A stretch of DNA of 41,978 bases from Spirochaetota bacterium (lineage in GTDB: Bacteria > Spirochaetota > UBA4802 > JAFGDQ01), in NCBI GenBank assembly GCA_016934735.1, contig JAFGSG010000097.1, positions 1 to 41,978 of the forward strand. Reading direction: 5' to 3'. The notes under the pieces were generated by a model. That model was not told the origin of the DNA and did no database searches. It saw only the letters and a list, made by a program, of their open reading frames with translations. The number at the start of each line of letters is the position of its first letter. Within the stretch, counting starts at the first letter, position 1. The translations under genes were made by a program, and so were the position numbers. This document shows positions 40,831 to 41,978 of this stretch, one piece after another.

Positions 40831-41862
40831 CTATTCAGGTTCTTCTATATTGTCCTCATTGACAGGATCAGCAACAGGAGTGAATTGACGGTTAACCTCC
40901 GGTTTTACCGGCGGATCTACAATTGGCCTTCTGCCGTTTTTCTTCTCCATCCAGTCGGTTCCCGGATCTCCCCCTGATTCCGGCCTGGCATTAATTCCGG
41001 AGCTTCCCGGATTAGAGCCCGCTTCATTTTTTTGTTCCAGAGCGTCTATATTCGGGTTTGAGATTGACCCTCTGATTGTCAATTGTATTTTATTGGAACT
41101 ATCTATCCATTTATTCAGTAATATCCTGTAATTTTCCAGAAAAGATGATGAAGAATCAATTACAATATTCAGATTCAGCTGAGACTGCGGAAATGATTGC
41201 GCAAGCATTATAGTACCGCTTATACTCCCTTTGATATCGGGTCCCGATGCGTTAAATGATTCGATGGTAATTTTCTTTTTTATTATGCCAGCGTTGGCCG
41301 TAATAGAAGTGAATCGTACAGGCGGAATGTCAAATCCTTTAACCGTAATCCCATTCGCTATTATGTTCTGCATGTCCAATTTGATTCTTCCGTTTGCCGG
41401 AAATTCAGATATGGAACTTAGTCTCAGATCAAAATCGGATTTGGCAACCATGTTAATCGATGTTTTATCTTTCTCATATTTAATATTATTAATTTGAGCA
41501 TTGCCGTTAACCGTATTTTTTAATAAAACGGAAAATATGCCTATATCAAGATTTATGTTATTTAAATTTATTTCAGATCCGTCCTTAAGAATAATCGTTA
41601 TATTATTTATATCAGTATCGCCGAAAAAGCTGAAATCCACTTCGCCAATATACGCGCTTCTGCCTATATTCTCTCCCATTGTCTGAAGCTGGTTTCTTAT
41701 CAATGTGCTGTATGGGAAAGTAAAAATAAAAAAAGTAAAAGTGAGAATAACAGAGAGTATAACGTAGAGCCATGCATTGGGAAGAGTTTTTATTTCTTTC
41801 AGGATTATTGTCAGTCTTTTTATAATCTTATTAATTATATGTTTTATATTTTTTATTTCCAT
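40831..41862 (-). CDS. GspN/AsmA-like inner-membrane protein
   Basis: The 343-residue protein has one membrane anchor (about 30-50). A periplasmic beta-strand-rich part follows (FPYSTLIRNQLQ..., about 51-260), resembling GspN of type II secretion and the AsmA/LPS-transport-like repeats. The tail (about 265-343) is Pro/Gly/Asp-rich and probably disordered. In spirochaetes and deltaproteobacteria GspN is a type II secretion accessory; other gsp genes are not visible here, so the assignment is by similarity alone. A palindromic repeat lies 34 bp upstream of its start. Confidence 0.6.
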   Translation of the reverse strand: MEIKNIKHIINKIIKRLTIILKEIKTLPNAWLYVILSVILTFTFFIFTFPYSTLIRNQLQTMGENIGRSAYIGEVDFSFFGDTDINNITIILKDGSEINLNNINLDIGIFSVLLKNTVNGNAQINNIKYEKDKTSINMVAKSDFDLRLSSISEFPANGRIKLDMQNIIANGITVKGFDIPPVRFTSITANAGIIKKKITIESFNASGPDIKGSISGTIMLAQSFPQSQLNLNIVIDSSSSFLENYRILLNKWIDSSNKIQLTIRGSISNPNIDALEQKNEAGSNPGSSGINARPESGGDPGTDWMEKKNGRRPIVDPPVKPEVNRQFTPVADPVNEDNIEEPE

Positions 41863-41895
41863 TTCAGTATCCGAAATATTGTTTTACTTTTATAA

Positions 41896-41968
41896 GGGAA
41901 CCTCTAAAAATCAGATTTTTTATTGTTTACTCAAATAAAAAACCTGATTTTTACCTTAATTAGTTCCC
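41896..41968. repeat. Palindromic dispersed repeat, copy 2
   Basis: This is a 73-bp imperfect palindrome. GGGAAC (41896-41901) pairs with GTTCCC (41963-41968), and a 19-base inner arm starting AAAAATCAG at 41906 matches its partner in 18 of 19 bases. It resembles the element at 20915-20986 in its ends and core. The window stops 10 bases after it. Confidence 0.75.
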
Positions 41969-41978
41969 AATGGTTACA

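Overview
The window is a stretch of an AT-rich chromosome from a diderm (Gram-negative) bacterium, most likely a spirochaete or a close relative. This assignment is inference and rests on several features. There is a Spirochaetota-type mixture of a UPF0164/PorV-like barrel, a DUF2225 protein, GspN, CdaA-CdaR and RNase Y. Many lipoproteins have relaxed lipoboxes. Heptose/LPS functions are present (a GT9 heptosyltransferase-like enzyme and GmhB). The 23S rRNA gene ends in a terminator with no 5S gene behind it, as is known where rRNA genes are dispersed (for example in Leptospira). The selenocysteine machinery and a flavodoxin-ferredoxin fusion suggest an anaerobic or facultative lifestyle.

Layout. 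1-192: 3' end of a 23S rRNA gene and its terminator. 294-4073 (+): ychF and a CHASE2-type class III adenylate cyclase, closed by a bidirectional terminator. 4169-6767 (-): a three-gene envelope operon (FecR-domain protein, small secreted protein, beta-barrel). 6924-9756 (-): a small membrane protein, a histone-H1-like basic protein, and a glycosyltransferase-9/DUF4254 pair. 9887-13688 (+): DUF2225 protein, truA, a small barrel and a large lipoprotein. 13732-14213 (-): a RelE/ParE-type toxin-antitoxin pair. 14439-17484 (+): lysC, ddl and a HAD phosphatase. 17464-23226 (-): gmhB, tlyA, dxs, rny, coaD. 23385-28928 (-): an NlpC/P60 lipoprotein, coaX, a class I adenylate cyclase and an HD-GYP protein. 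29069-33880 (-): selB, selA, tRNA-Sec and an EFR1-type flavodoxin/ferredoxin. 34074-40827 (+): a PleD-like diguanylate cyclase, a FlgD-like secreted domain plus a PorV/UPF0164 barrel, folP, cdaA, cdaR, pdxJ and two small envelope proteins. 40831-41862 (-): a GspN-like protein. The window ends inside or just past a dispersed palindromic repeat.

Functional themes. Second-messenger enzymes are unusually dense: two unrelated adenylate cyclases (class III and class I), a c-di-GMP synthase and an HD-GYP phosphodiesterase, and the c-di-AMP synthase CdaA with its regulator. The HD-GYP protein, the class I cyclase and coaX lie in one apparent operon. The selenocysteine insertion genes selB, selA and tRNA-Sec are together, but selD and a recognisable selenoprotein are not in the window. 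Cell-envelope genes make up most of the rest.

Non-coding structure is richer than usual. There are twelve exact-period 21-bp degenerate repeats between selA and selB, and a cluster of three DnaA-box-like 9-mers upstream of the NlpC gene. Two copies of a ~72-bp palindromic element occur 21 kb apart. There is a GC-rich nested palindrome beside tRNA-Sec, a long near-perfect inverted repeat upstream of the FecR gene, and an interlocked pair of divergent sigma70-like promoters at 9799-9836. I see no prophage, insertion sequence with transposase, or CRISPR array. No single undescribed defence-like system stands out. The best candidates for novelty are the FlgD-like/PorV-like pair, the FecR/CHASE2 neighbourhood, the HD-GYP/class I cyclase operon and the repeat families.
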